Part shown: positions 9,018-19,052 of the stretch, one piece after another
Position numbering within the stretch: position 1 is the stretch's first letter
Layout: every line of letters starts with the position of its first letter
Assembly (NCBI GenBank): GCA_963851405.1
Contig: CAWKPB010000009.1
Coordinates: forward strand, 128,152 to 192,151
Length of the DNA stretch: 64,000 bases
From: JANPBY01 sp963851405
GTDB lineage: Bacteria > Actinomycetota > Actinomycetes > DATJPE01
Direction of reading: 5' to 3'
Translations under genes and position numbers: made by a program
Notes under the pieces: generated by a model
What the model was told of the DNA's origin: nothing
What the model saw: the letters and a program-made list of their open reading frames with translations, nothing else
The model's database searches: none

Positions 9018-9117
9018 CCGTCGGGGCCGATGGACATATACCCCCGCGAAATGGTGGGTATCTGTCCATCGCCGGGCGACGCGCCGTGCCATTGGCACAG
9101 AGCGAGGACTGAGGGAC

Positions 9118-10053
9118 ATGGTTGCGGGAGGTGTGCGCATCCAGTGGAGCCAGGTTCCTGAGCACGTCCGGTCCGCCGTCGAAGGGATCCTCGGCTCGCC
9201 GATCATCGCCGCCGAGTCCCAGCCCGGCGGGTTCTCGCCTGGTACCGCCGACCGCGTCGTCCTCGACGATGGCCGTCGTGCCTTCGTCAAGGCCGTCGGG
9301 CCTGAGCTCAACCCGCACACGCCAGGGTTGCACCGGCGCGAGATCCATGTCATGCGCGCCCTCCCCGCGGGGCTCCCCGCCGCGAGCCTGATTGGCTCCT
9401 ATGACGACGGTGAGTGGGTGGCCCTCGTCCTCACCGATGTCTCCGGCCGCCACCCTGGCGACCCCTGGAATCCCCACGATCTCAGCACCGTCCTGAGCGC
9501 TCTGACCGAGCTTGCCGCGGGACTGACGCCTTCGCCCCTCGATGACGTCGACCCTGTCTGGTCGACCTTGAGCGATGACCTCTCCGCATGGCCGCGGCTG
9601 GCCAACGACGTCCCGCACGACCTGGATCCATGGGCGGTCCGAAACCTCGAACGGCTACTCCTCGCCGCCGATGGGGTGGAGGCGGCCGTGAGCGGCGACA
9701 GCCTGGTTCATCTAGACATACGAGCGGACAACCTGCTGCTCACCGAAGGCGGCGTCATCTTCGTGGATTGGCCGTGGGCGTCGGTGGGCGCCGGGTGGCT
9801 CGACCTCCCACTGTTCTTGTGCAGCGTCGCCACCCAGGACGGCGTCGACCCCGACGAGATCCTTGCGACCCACCCACTCAGCCGCGACGTCGACCCCGCG
9901 GCCATTACCTCGGTGATCATCGCCCTGGCGGGATACTGGGCTGAGGCCGGTCGAGCGCCCGAGGCGCCGGGGCTGCCGACCATTCGCGAGTTCCAGCGCA
10001 ATGCGGGCCTGGCAACCCTGCGTTGGCTGGAACGACGAACCGGCTGGGGATGA
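9118..10053 (+). CDS. Aminoglycoside phosphotransferase (APH)-fold kinase
   Basis: About 311 residues with a protein-kinase-like APH fold. The catalytic loop LVHLDIRADNLLL (HxDxxxxN) and the metal-binding DWPWA segment are intact, and an N-terminal GGFSPGTADRVVL glycine-rich loop precedes AFVKAV with the ATP-anchoring Lys. Such kinases phosphorylate small alcohols or antibiotics; the substrate here is unknown. ATG at 9118 was chosen; GTG at 9133, behind GGGAGG, is an alternative. The longer frame from 8950 overlaps the MazF-like gene and is unlikely. Confidence 0.82.
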   Translation: MVAGGVRIQWSQVPEHVRSAVEGILGSPIIAAESQPGGFSPGTADRVVLDDGRRAFVKAVGPELNPHTPGLHRREIHVMRALPAGLPAASLIGSYDDGEWVALVLTDVSGRHPGDPWNPHDLSTVLSALTELAAGLTPSPLDDVDPVWSTLSDDLSAWPRLANDVPHDLDPWAVRNLERLLLAADGVEAAVSGDSLVHLDIRADNLLLTEGGVIFVDWPWASVGAGWLDLPLFLCSVATQDGVDPDEILATHPLSRDVDPAAITSVIIALAGYWAEAGRAPEAPGLPTIREFQRNAGLATLRWLERRTGWG

Positions 10054-10212
10054 GGTCCGCCGTCCGGGGATCTGGTCGGCTGATCGACGGTTTGGGGTAG
10101 ATCGCGCCTCGCTGGTACCCTCGCTGAGCGCTGATGCGCGGTTTTCGCAGGCCCGGAGTGGGGCGCGACAAACCCCCGACCGAGTGCGATCACCGTCTAA
10201 GAAAGCAGTGTT

Positions 10213-10479
10213 GTGGCGAACATCAAGAGCCAGATCAAGCGGATCAAGACCAACGAAAAGGCGCGGCTGCGCAACAAGGCCGTGAAGTCCTCCCTCAGGA
10301 CCTCCATTCGCTCCTTCCGTGAGGCCGCCGCATCCGGCGACGCCGAGCAGACTGCCGCGGCCCTGAAGGTCGCCTCCCGCCAGCTGGACAAGGCCGTGAG
10401 CAAGGGCGTCATCCACTCGAACCAGGCGGCCAACAAGAAGTCCGCCATGGCCAAGCAGTCCGCGGCCCTCTCCGCCTAA
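10213..10479 (+). CDS. rpsT: 30S ribosomal protein S20
   Basis: 88 residues, very basic, with the S20 opening (V/M)ANIKSQIKRIKTNEKARLRN and the helical body ending AANKKSAMAKQ. S20 binds 16S rRNA early in small-subunit assembly. GTG start; only a weak purine run (AAGAAAG) precedes it. The 160-base upstream gap contains TACCCT as a possible -10. It is convergent with holA, the usual actinobacterial arrangement. The 217 bases between the two genes contain no recognisable gene. Confidence 0.97.
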   Translation: MANIKSQIKRIKTNEKARLRNKAVKSSLRTSIRSFREAAASGDAEQTAAALKVASRQLDKAVSKGVIHSNQAANKKSAMAKQSAALSA

Positions 10480-10696
10480 CTCCCCACCGACCCGAGTCCG
10501 GTAGCGAAAGCGGGGAAAGCGTCCCTTTCTCACGCCGGAACGGTCCTTTCCTCGACAGTCGCTGCGCGGATGCGCCCCGCTGAGCTATCCGGGTGGTCGG
10601 GGCCGGATGGAGACCGACGGACGATCCCGTCCGCCCGGCTGGCCGGCGCCCGACGACTAACCCCCACTGAGCGCCCGATGACTCCTACGCGGCGCC

Positions 10697-11650
10697 CTAG
10701 GTTCGGGCGTTCGCGACCGTCACGATGGCCCGCTCGACGGCATACGCCACGTCTCCCCCGGCCCCTTTGACGTGAGCGTCCGCATCCGCGACGGCGCGGA
10801 TCGCCACGGACACCCCGTCGCCATCCCAGCCGCGCAGCTGCTGCCGAAGCCGGTCAACCTTCCAGGGAGGTACGCCAGCCTGACGAGCCACGTCGCCTGG
10901 GCTGAGCCCGCGCGGGGCGGCAGCCACCCGGACCATGGCCCGCAGCTGCGCCGCCAACGCACTGGTCACAAGCACCGGGGCCACTCCAGCCGCCAGGGCG
11001 TAGCGAAACGCCTCGATCGCCTCAGCTGTGCGACCCTCGACAGCTCGATCGGCGACGACGAAGGACGTCATATCGGCTCGCCCTTCGTAGTAGCGCCGAA
11101 CTGCTGACAAGTCGACGTCCCCAGGTGTGTCAGACATCAACTGCGAACAGGCGGATGCCAACTCGCGCAGATCGTCACCCACGGCTTCTAGCAGCGCCCG
11201 AGCAGCCTCATCAACGATTCTCCTGCGGTGTGACCGGAACTCGTGTTGGACGAAGGCCAACCGGTCATTGAACTTCTTCAGCGGTGCCGCGGACACTTCC
11301 TCAGCACCGGATTTGCGGAAACAGTCCAGTACGGGCCTGGCCCTGTTCGCGGCCCCCGAGTGCGTTGCCACCAGGTAGACGTCGACCTCGCCGGCCTCAA
11401 CGGTCGCCACGAGCTCAGCCACCGCATCGGCCGGCATCTCGTGCGCCCGGCGCACGACCAGCACCCTGGGGCCTCCGAAGAGGGACGGGCTGGCCACCGC
11501 GGAAATCTGACCCGGCTCGAAGCCGCCAGGTTCGAAAACGTGAACCTCGGTCTCTGGGTCCCCGGACTTGACTTCGCGCACGACCCGAGCGACCGCGCGG
11601 TCGCCCAGCAGCGACTCGGTGCCGGTGACGAGAGTCAGCAGGGAGGCCAT
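10697..11650 (-). CDS. holA: DNA polymerase III delta subunit
   Basis: The delta subunit opens the beta sliding clamp as part of the clamp loader. The N-terminus LLTLVTGTESLLGDRAVARVV is the family's DEhLL-like opening, followed by VASPSLFGGPRVLVVRRAHE and the helical C-terminal region (VPPWKVDRLRQQLRGW) typical of HolA. About 317 residues. ATG at 11650 (MASLLTLV) is preferred over ATG at 11668, which adds only MACLAT. The gene follows comEC closely on the same strand, the standard actinobacterial order comEA-comEC-holA. Confidence 0.93.
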   Translation of the reverse strand: MASLLTLVTGTESLLGDRAVARVVREVKSGDPETEVHVFEPGGFEPGQISAVASPSLFGGPRVLVVRRAHEMPADAVAELVATVEAGEVDVYLVATHSGAANRARPVLDCFRKSGAEEVSAAPLKKFNDRLAFVQHEFRSHRRRIVDEAARALLEAVGDDLRELASACSQLMSDTPGDVDLSAVRRYYEGRADMTSFVVADRAVEGRTAEAIEAFRYALAAGVAPVLVTSALAAQLRAMVRVAAAPRGLSPGDVARQAGVPPWKVDRLRQQLRGWDGDGVSVAIRAVADADAHVKGAGGDVAYAVERAIVTVANART

Positions 11651-11697
11651 CGTGGCCAAGCATGCCATCTGCGGCCGACGAGCCCGGAGCCCCTCAT

Positions 11698-14033
11698 CTA
11701 GGACCGCCGCGGCACCAGTCGAAGCGTGGCCCCCGAACCGACCACAGCCACTGCTCCTGAAAGGTCGGTCCGAAGCAGCGGAATCCCCAGGGCGGCATAA
11801 GTCGCAAGGGTCTCCTGAGCCGGGTGACCGTAGGTGTTCCCCGCTCCGACCGAGACCACAGCGGCTCGGGCCCGCACGATCTCGGCCAGTCTCGGATGCT
11901 GCGAACGCGAACCATGGTGAGGCACCTTCAGCACGTCGACCCTGGGGGCCACCCGACTCAACAGGGCGAGTAGGGCGCCTTGTGCCGCTACTTCGACGTC
12001 TCCGGTCATCAGCAGGCGAACGTCGTCGAGCTCGACCACCAGGACCAGGCTGGCGTTGTTCGGGATCGAACCGTCCCGGATCACCCGCAGTGGCCAGACG
12101 ATCTCCCAGGTGAGCGATCCCACCGTCCGACGCTCGCCGACGACGCCGCGTCGAACCGGCACCCCCGCTCCAGCGGCCCAGCCGTACACCTGCCGCGCCC
12201 GATCCGGCGGGTCGTCGATGGGGGCCACAACGACTTCACCCACCGACCGGCCGGCGAGTGCTCCCGGCAGGCCATCGACGTGGTCTGCGTGAAAGTGGCT
12301 GAGCACAATCGCGTCGAGCACTCGCACCCCGAGGTCGTCGAGGCAGTCATCCACGAGCTGTGGATCTGGCCCGGCATCTACCAGGACGCCATGATGTGCG
12401 CCGGTCAAGAGGACCGCAGCATCGCCTTGCCCGACATCACAGAAGACCGCGCGCGTGCCGACCGGCGGCCATGGCGTACGCGGGCCAAGAGGCGACGCCA
12501 GAAGCGCCGCCACGAGCAGAACCGCGCCCAGCACCTTTCGGCGTCGGAAGAGGATCGGACCCGCGATCCAGGCCACGATCACCAACCCCGCCAGGAGCAG
12601 GGCCCCCTCCACCCCGTCCGGCCAGGGCACCGCGGCCGAGGGAAGGCCTGCGGACACTCGAGCCACCCAGACAATCCAGGCCGTCGGTAGCCAGGCGATG
12701 GCCGCGGGGATCTGTCCGAGCGTGGCGGAGAACGGGGCGATGAGCGCGGCGAGTACACCGAGAACCGTGGCGGGCGCCACGGCCGGCGCGACGAGCAGGT
12801 TGGCCGGGACGGCCACCAGGCTGACGTTGCCTGCCAGCATGGCGATGACCGGGGCGCAGACGACTTGAGCGGCTGCGGGGATGGCCACCGCGTCGGCCAC
12901 GACTTGTGGAAGGAATCGCCCGAGAGCCAGACGCCACCCGGGCGCCACCACGAGTAGCCCCGCGGTGGCAAGAACCGACAACGCAAAGCCGTACGACCGG
13001 CCGAGGCCTGGATCGACCAGAAGCAAGATGATCACTGCGGCGTTGAGAGCGGGGAGCCCCGCCCCCCGTCCGCCGCGGCTCATCGCCACCACAGCGATCA
13101 CCCCACAGACGGTCGCCCGCAGGACCGAGGGGTCGGGCCTGGCCAGAATCAAGAAGCCAAGGATCGCCACGAGGCCGAGGGCCGGAAGCGCTCGCGCGCG
13201 CAGCCCAGCCCAGCGAGCGGCCAGCAGGGCCGCCGCCAAGACGATCGCGACGTTGGCGCCGGAGACGGCGACGAGGTGAGTCAGTCCCGCCGTCCGGAAC
13301 TGGTCGTTCAGCCCCGGGGGCATGGCCGAGGTGTCCCCCACCACCAGGCCTGGGAGTAGACCCCGTTCATTGGGTGGGAGGCGAGCAACACTGTCGCGCA
13401 GACCCTCCCGGAGACGACCGGCCACACCCTGGACGGCGCTCGGCGCTGTCACTGCGCGAGGGGGGCCCCGAGCCACCACCAGGGCCGCCGACCCGCTGCC
13501 GGCCCTCGGTGGCGCAAGTCGAACCGACGCCTCAAGCCGTTGACTCGGCAGCAACGGCCCCCAAGACCCGGCTGGGGCGATCACCGTCGCAGGCAGGCGG
13601 GTTCGCCAGCTCCCCCTCGCGCCTGAATGTGTTCGACCCGCGCCGGGACCAGCACCTGCTGCACCGGGTCGCCCGAGGCTGCTCGTCCCGGCGTGATTGG
13701 TCTGGGGTCGCCCGTAATCACCACGCTCACCTGCGCGACCGCACGCTGCTCGGCCAGGTCCGCCAGTACGCTCCCCCCGGTCGCCATGAAGCGGAGGACG
13801 CCACCCGCCATCACGGCACCCGCGCATGCAAGCACAGCAGCCACCGCGAGGGACCGACTCCCGCCCCGAACGAGCCACACTGCGGCGGCGATGCTGACCA
13901 CTGAGGCGGTGATCGCGGTCGGGGGTGACCACTCGGACAGCGGTCCGGCGCCCAGCGCGGCCGCCCACGCGGCCACGGCCCCGGGCACCAACCTGAGATC
14001 TGGGCGCTCGCGTTCGTGAGGGCGGCGGCTCAC
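11698..14033 (-). CDS. comEC: ComEC/Rec2 DNA uptake channel, single frameshift near the N-terminus
   Basis: ComEC forms the membrane channel for DNA uptake. The N-terminal part (from GTG at 14033: hydrophobic helices, then VVITGDPRPITPG) is in one frame and ends at a stop near 13581. The rest is in another frame: the competence domain begins around GLLPGLVVGDTSAMPPGL and HLVAVSGANVAIV, with many membrane helices, and the C-terminal metallo-beta-lactamase domain has HFHADHVDG and MTGDVE. The frames join at the C5 run 13612-13616 (G5 on the coding strand); one extra G there would restore a protein of about 778 residues. GTG overlaps the comEA stop (GTGA). Confidence 0.85.
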
Positions 14034-14869
14034 ACCGCGACGCGAGTGGAGAGGTCTGCGAAGCGGGCCTCGCCGATCCCGGAGACCTCCTTCAGCTCAT
14101 CGATTGTGGAGAACCGCCCGTTGGTCGATCTCCAGGCCACGATCCGCTCGGCGAGAACCGGCCCGATACCCGGCAACGTGTCGAGTTGTTCGAGGGTTGC
14201 CGTGTTGAGATCAAGCAGCCCGGTGGGCGCACTCCCCGCAGGAGCGCCGGCGCCGCCTGCCGGAGGCTGAGCACCCTCGGACGTGACCAGAATCTGTTCG
14301 CCATCGGCCAGGACCCGGGCCAGGTTGATTCCCGCGAGATCGGCCTTGCCCCGCACCCCGCCCGCAGCTGCAAGGGCGTCGACGACGCGCGAGCCCAACG
14401 GGAGGGTCACAATGCCGGGCCGTCGCACGCGGCCGGCCACGTCGACCACGACCTCTTGGTCGGTCGACGGGCTCGGCTCGGCTACCAGCCCAGGCGACGG
14501 CGAGCTGGGCTCAACGGCCATCGGCGCCGCTTGCGCGGGCACTCCGTCGGGCAAGGACCGTGCGCGCCAGGCGTACGAGCCAGCGAGAACCACTGCGGCC
14601 AAGGCCACCAGAAGCACGGCCAGTACCGCCGGCCGGCTCAACTCCAGCCGACCGTCGGTCAGCGTGCTCGGCAGCCGGTCGCGCAGATCTGGGAGCCGAT
14701 CGCTGACCGGCGCTGGCTGAGCGACGGGGGCCGCCGGCCGCCCGCCGGAGAAGGGGTCTCGGCGCAGAGGATCCTCCAGGGACTGGGCCAGCGCGTGAAA
14801 ACGCATGGCGACCAACTCGGTGTCAGCGACGGTCGCGGACCGGGCCGGCCGAAACGCCCAACGCATCAC
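14030..14869 (-). CDS. comEA: ComEA DNA receptor (SLBB + helix-hairpin-helix)
   Basis: 279 residues. A basic cytosolic N-terminus of about 75 residues precedes one membrane helix (AVLAVLLVALAAVVLAGSYA). Then come a Pro/Ser linker, an SLBB domain (VVDVAGRVRRPGIVTLPLGSRV, RVLADGEQILV), a Gly/Ala/Pro linker and a C-terminal HhH DNA-binding domain (LLDLNTATLEQLDTLPGIGP, VSGIGEARFADL). ComEA binds incoming DNA at the cell surface and hands it to ComEC, whose gene overlaps its stop. A later start at 14806 (MRFHALAQ) is possible; the N-terminal 21 residues have no family support. Confidence 0.92.
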   Translation of the reverse strand: MMRWAFRPARSATVADTELVAMRFHALAQSLEDPLRRDPFSGGRPAAPVAQPAPVSDRLPDLRDRLPSTLTDGRLELSRPAVLAVLLVALAAVVLAGSYAWRARSLPDGVPAQAAPMAVEPSSPSPGLVAEPSPSTDQEVVVDVAGRVRRPGIVTLPLGSRVVDALAAAGGVRGKADLAGINLARVLADGEQILVTSEGAQPPAGGAGAPAGSAPTGLLDLNTATLEQLDTLPGIGPVLAERIVAWRSTNGRFSTIDELKEVSGIGEARFADLSTRVAV

Positions 14870-14947
14870 TCGAGCCTGATCGAATGGTCAGCCACATTTC
14901 TGACGGGAGCACGATCTGTGGACCGGCAGTCCGTTGGGGATGGATCG

Positions 14948-15562
14948 TCAGTTGGATGCGGAGGACGAGCGGGGGCCGTGCCGCCATCGGTCCACCAGGT
15001 TGTTCTTGTGCCTCCACACCACGATCGCGGTCAAGGCTGCCGCCCAGAGCACGGTGGCGCGCTGTTCACCCTGGTCCGCGGCTTCGTAGACCAAGGAGCC
15101 CAGCAGCAGGCTCATCGCCGCGACGACCGAGCTCAGGGCCACCCAGCGAGTGATGACGAAGGCCACCGCGAAGAACCCGATACACACAAGCCCCGCCACG
15201 GGATGAACGCCGAGGATCGCACCGAGAGAGGTGGCTACTCCCTTGCCGCCATGACCGTGCAGCCACGGCGACGTGCAGTGACCGAGAACAGCGGCCACGC
15301 CAGCCACCAGGGGCGGGATGTCACCGAAGGGCAGGAACATCAGGGTGGGGACCAACCCCTTGACAATGTCCAGCGTGGCGACCAGCACGCCGGTTCGACG
15401 CCCCATCACGCGTCCGATGTTGGTGGCCCCCGGGTTACCCGAGCCGCTGTGCGCGATGTCGATGCCCCGTGCGCGAGCAATCAGGGTGGCCGGAGAGATT
15501 GCTCCAACCAGATAGCCGACGATGCCGGCCAACAGCAAGATCGCCGCGGCCGAGAGGCTCAT
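14948..15562 (-). CDS. plsY: Glycerol-3-phosphate acyltransferase PlsY (acyl-phosphate dependent)
   Basis: 204 residues, polytopic membrane enzyme. PlsY acylates sn-glycerol-3-phosphate with acyl-phosphate to make lysophosphatidate. The diagnostic motif SGNPGATNIGRVMG (the GSGNPGATN loop), the KGLVPTL segment and HGHGGKGVATSLG (second and third conserved loops, near the glycerophosphate site) are intact. It lies between comEA and the degV-type gene on the same strand. The C-terminus ends in a short basic, Ser-rich tail. Confidence 0.93.
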   Translation of the reverse strand: MSLSAAAILLLAGIVGYLVGAISPATLIARARGIDIAHSGSGNPGATNIGRVMGRRTGVLVATLDIVKGLVPTLMFLPFGDIPPLVAGVAAVLGHCTSPWLHGHGGKGVATSLGAILGVHPVAGLVCIGFFAVAFVITRWVALSSVVAAMSLLLGSLVYEAADQGEQRATVLWAAALTAIVVWRHKNNLVDRWRHGPRSSSASN

Positions 15563-15590
15563 GGGTGAACCTCAAGCTCGGACACCGGAC

Positions 15591-16433
15591 TCAGACCGGA
15601 CTGACGGCGACGGCCACCAGGCCAGGACCGACGTGAGTTCCGACGACGGCACCGACCTCCTCGATCACCAGTCGCTGGATGCCGGAGAGCCGTTCCTCGA
15701 GGTGCGCAGCGATCTCCGCCGCGCGTGCGCTGGCATCCAGGTGTTGTACGGCGATGTCGACCCGCTTCTCGCCCGCGCAGGCGACGGCGAGCTCTTCCAA
15801 ACGGGCCAAGGCTCGCGAAGCTGTCCGAACCTTCTCCAGCGGAGCGATCTGTCCAGCCTCAAGGTGCAAGAGCGGCTTGACTGCCAACGCGGTCCCCAAT
15901 CGAGCGGCAGCTGGTCCGATCCGCCCCCCGCGTTTCAAGTACTCAAGGGTGTCGACATAGAAGAAGGTCTCCGTGTTTTCGCAGCGCCGCGCCGCAGCGG
16001 CCGCCACGGCCACACCGTCCGCGCCGAGAGCCGCGGCATCAGCGGCGGCAAGCACCCCGAAACCAAGAGCCATGGCGATGGCTCCCGAGTCGACGACATG
16101 CACCGGGACGTCGCACGCTGTGGCGGCGAGCCGCGCCGAGTCGACAGTCCCCGACATGGCTGCCGAGAGGTGCACCGAAACGATCGAGGCCGCTCCCTCC
16201 CGAGCCAGATCTGCGTACATCTGCGTGAAGGCCTGCGGCGTCGGACGCGATGTCGTCACCGTGGCCCCGCTGCGCAGTCCATGGACGATCGACTCCGAGT
16301 CGACCTCACGCTCGTCGTAGGACCTGCCCCCAATGACCACGTGCACCGGAACGACCCTGATGTCGTGCTTTTTCAGCAGGGACCGAGGCAGATAGGCCGT
16401 TGAGTCAGTGACGAGCGCAACCGTTGCCGACAT
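15591..16433 (-). CDS. DegV family fatty-acid-binding protein
   Basis: 280 residues with the DegV/FakB fold: N-terminal VALVTDSTAYLPRSLLKKHDIRVVP, then TSRPTPQAFTQMYADLAREGA, SVHLSAAMSGTVDSARLAA, and a C-terminal domain ending VGAVVGTHVGPGLVAVAV. Family members bind a fatty acid in a pocket; FakB proteins deliver it to the kinase FakA. No fakA is visible here. The order comEA-degV-octT resembles M. tuberculosis Rv2415c-Rv2418c, though plsY and leuS are interleaved. Confidence 0.88.
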   Translation of the reverse strand: MSATVALVTDSTAYLPRSLLKKHDIRVVPVHVVIGGRSYDEREVDSESIVHGLRSGATVTTSRPTPQAFTQMYADLAREGAASIVSVHLSAAMSGTVDSARLAATACDVPVHVVDSGAIAMALGFGVLAAADAAALGADGVAVAAAAARRCENTETFFYVDTLEYLKRGGRIGPAAARLGTALAVKPLLHLEAGQIAPLEKVRTASRALARLEELAVACAGEKRVDIAVQHLDASARAAEIAAHLEERLSGIQRLVIEEVGAVVGTHVGPGLVAVAVSPV

Positions 16434-16452
16434 GGCCGAAGGCTAACGTCGC

Positions 16453-18954
16453 TCAGGCTGGGACGACATTGACCAGCCTGGGAGCGCGAACGATGACGGT
16501 CCGAACCGTTCGTCCTTCCAGGGCGCGCACCACTCCAGGAGCCTCGAGGGCTAGCCGCTCAAGCGTGGCTTCGTCGATGTCCGGGGGAACGTCCAACCGC
16601 TCACGGACCTTGCCGGCTACCTGCACAACACAGACCACCGAGTCCTCGACCAGCAGCGCCTCATCGACCACGGGCCAGCCCGCCAACGCGACGGTCGGCT
16701 CGTGACCCAAGATGGACCAACATTCCTCCGCCGTGTACGGCGCAAACAGCGAAAGCATTACCGCAACCGCTTCCACAGCTTCACGGACCGCCGGATCTTC
16801 CGGCCCACAGCCGCTGTCGATGGCCTTGCGGGTGGCGTTGACCAGTTCCATCACGCGAGCAACCGCGACGTTGAAACGCGAGGATTCCACCGCCACGGCG
16901 ATGTCATGCGCCGTGCGGTGCGTCACCTTCCGCAAGGCCAGGTCGCCTGTAGTGGGGTCCCCACCCAGTGGAGCGCGTACGTCTGCCGCCAACCGACGGG
17001 CGCGGGCCAGGAACCGACCCGACCCCTGAGCGGACACGTCGGCCCAGTCAATGTCGTCCTCTGGCGGCCCGGCGAAGACCATGGTCAGTCGGACGGCATC
17101 AACTCCGTGCGCATCCAGTTCCCCAGTGAGCGCGACCATGTTGCCACGGGATTTGCTCATGGCCGACCCGTTCATGCCAACCATGCCCTGGTTGAGGAGG
17201 TTGGTGAATGGCTCCTCGAAGTCGAGCATCCCCATGTCATGCAGCACTTTGGTGAAGAAGCGCGCATAGAGCAGGTGCAGGATCGCGTGGGTTACGCCGC
17301 CGATGTACTGGTCGACCGGCAGCCACTTCCTTAGTTCCTCGGCATCGAACGGGACGTCCTCACGCTCCGGGGAGACGAAGCGTAGGAAGTACCACGACGA
17401 GTCGACGAACGTGTCCATCGTGTCGCTGTCACGCGTCGCCGGCCCCCCGCAGGTCGGGCAAGTGGTCGTCACCCACTCGGACAGCGCACCCAGCGGTGAG
17501 GAGCCCTTGGGAGCCAGATCGATCCCCGAAGCATCGGGCAGCCGGACCGGCAGTTGGTCATCGGGGACGGCCACTTCTCCGTGTTCGGGGCAGTGGACGA
17601 TCGGGATAGGTGCCCCCCAGAAACGCTGACGCGAGATCAGCCAGTCGCGCAGCCGGTAATTGACGGCCTCGCGTCCCAGCCCGTCGGCAGCCAGGCTCTC
17701 GGTGATACGGCCGATGGCTTCGGCTTTGCGCAGGCCGTCGAGGGGGCCGCTGTTGACCATCTCGCCATCGCCAGAAGTCGCCGAACCGCTGGACGCCGGA
17801 TCCTCTTGTGTGGTGGCGACGACGACCCGAACAGGCAGGTCGAAGGCCCGGGCGAAGTCGAGGTCTCGCTGGTCGTGGGCTGGCACGGCCATGATGGCGC
17901 CGGTTCCATAGTCGGCCAGCACGTAGTCAGCGGCCCACACCTGCAGCCGTTCTCCGTTGACCGGATTGATCGCATAGCGATGGAGAAAGACCCCAGTCTT
18001 CTCCCGCTCGAGGGACAACCGCTCGATCTCCGTCTTGGCCTTGACCTGCTCGAGATAGGCAGCGAACTCGGCTTCGGCCGGCGAGCCTGCAGCCAGCTCG
18101 GCCGCCAGGTCGGAATCGGCCGCGACCACGAAGAAGGTAGCGCCGTACAACGTGTCTGGCCGGGTGGTGTAGACCGTGATGGGCTCCTCGCGGCCCTCGA
18201 TGACGAAGTCGACTTCAGCGCCGGTCGAGCGACCGATCCAGTTGCGCTGCATGGTGAGCACCTTGTCCGGCCAATGACCTTCCAGCTGGGTCATGTCGTT
18301 CAAGAGCCGGTCGGCGTAGTCGGTGATCTTCAAGTACCACTGAGTCAGCTTCTTCTTGGTGACCGGGGTGTCGCAGCGCTCGCACAGCCCCCCGATGACC
18401 TGCTCGTTCGCGAGCACGGTCTGGTCCTTGGGGCACCAGTTGACGTGGCTGGCCTTGCGGTACGCCAGCCCGCGCTCGAAGAAGCGCAGGAAGAGCCACT
18501 GGCTCCACTTGTAGTACTCCGGGTCACACGTGTTGAGCGTTCGGTCCCAGTCGAATGAACACGCGTAGCGGCGCATGGACTCCTTCTGCACCGCAATGTT
18601 TTGGTAGGTCCAGACCCGTGGATCTGCGCCGCGTTGGATCGCCGCGTTCTCTGCATTCAAGCCGAAGGCGTCCCAACCCATGGGGTGCATCACGTTGTAC
18701 CCGCGCTGCACCCAGTACCGAGCGGGCACGTCGCCGATGGCGTAGGCCTCCGCGTGGCCCATGTGCAGGTCACCCGAGGGGTAAGGAAACATGTCGAGGA
18801 CGTACTTCTTGGGGCGCGGGTCGTCGGGACGACCACTTCGGAAGGGCGCCAATTCGTCCCACACCGCCAGCCACTTCTCCTGAACAGCATTCAGGTCGAA
18901 GCCGCCCAGCTCATCGGCGGGTGCTGCGGAACGGTGGGGCGTGGTCTCGGTCAT
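16453..18954 (-). CDS. leuS: Leucyl-tRNA synthetase
   Basis: Class I synthetase of 833 residues. The HIGH motif is HMGHAEAY (about residue 63) and the KMSKS motif is MSKSRGN (about residue 598). The CP1 editing domain with TTRPDTLYGATFFVV and the CX2C pairs (CPKDQ..., CERCDTP) are in place, as is the C-terminal anticodon-binding domain. ATG is preceded by GAGG. Its 133-base leader holds a short ORF with three Leu codons and an intrinsic terminator (described separately), which implies control by leucyl-tRNA charging. Confidence 0.97.
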   Translation of the reverse strand: MTETTPHRSAAPADELGGFDLNAVQEKWLAVWDELAPFRSGRPDDPRPKKYVLDMFPYPSGDLHMGHAEAYAIGDVPARYWVQRGYNVMHPMGWDAFGLNAENAAIQRGADPRVWTYQNIAVQKESMRRYACSFDWDRTLNTCDPEYYKWSQWLFLRFFERGLAYRKASHVNWCPKDQTVLANEQVIGGLCERCDTPVTKKKLTQWYLKITDYADRLLNDMTQLEGHWPDKVLTMQRNWIGRSTGAEVDFVIEGREEPITVYTTRPDTLYGATFFVVAADSDLAAELAAGSPAEAEFAAYLEQVKAKTEIERLSLEREKTGVFLHRYAINPVNGERLQVWAADYVLADYGTGAIMAVPAHDQRDLDFARAFDLPVRVVVATTQEDPASSGSATSGDGEMVNSGPLDGLRKAEAIGRITESLAADGLGREAVNYRLRDWLISRQRFWGAPIPIVHCPEHGEVAVPDDQLPVRLPDASGIDLAPKGSSPLGALSEWVTTTCPTCGGPATRDSDTMDTFVDSSWYFLRFVSPEREDVPFDAEELRKWLPVDQYIGGVTHAILHLLYARFFTKVLHDMGMLDFEEPFTNLLNQGMVGMNGSAMSKSRGNMVALTGELDAHGVDAVRLTMVFAGPPEDDIDWADVSAQGSGRFLARARRLAADVRAPLGGDPTTGDLALRKVTHRTAHDIAVAVESSRFNVAVARVMELVNATRKAIDSGCGPEDPAVREAVEAVAVMLSLFAPYTAEECWSILGHEPTVALAGWPVVDEALLVEDSVVCVVQVAGKVRERLDVPPDIDEATLERLALEAPGVVRALEGRTVRTVIVRAPRLVNVVPA

Positions 18955-18992
18955 GGGGTCCTCAGCTCAGTCGGGCGGATCCTGGTCCGGGC

Positions 18993-19026
18993 AAGAAAAA
19001 GACCCCCTGCCGAAGGCAGAAGGGTC
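18993..19026 (-). terminator. Intrinsic terminator in the leuS leader (attenuator)
   Basis: On the minus strand: GACCC-UU-CUGCC, loop UUC, GGCAG-GG-GGGUC, a 12-bp stem with two G-U pairs, followed by UUUUUCUU. It lies 38 bases before the leuS ATG and downstream of the Leu-rich leader ORF, so it is positioned to abort leuS transcription. An upstream hairpin (GCCGCGCUGAC with GUCGGCGCGGC) spans the leader stop codon and abuts the terminator's 5' arm. GGCAGAA at the start of the leader ORF is also complementary to UUCUGCC of that arm. Confidence 0.85.
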
Positions 19027-19052
19027 GCCGCGCCGACGTCTATCCGGTTTCG

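Noticed and set aside
10480..10696. Gene between rpsT and holA
   Set aside because: The 217-base convergent gap has only a short Arg/Pro-rich frame with no start signal.
14186..15568. 460-residue plus-strand open frame
   Set aside because: It overlaps comEA and plsY, both recognised on the minus strand; it has no domain or ribosome binding site.
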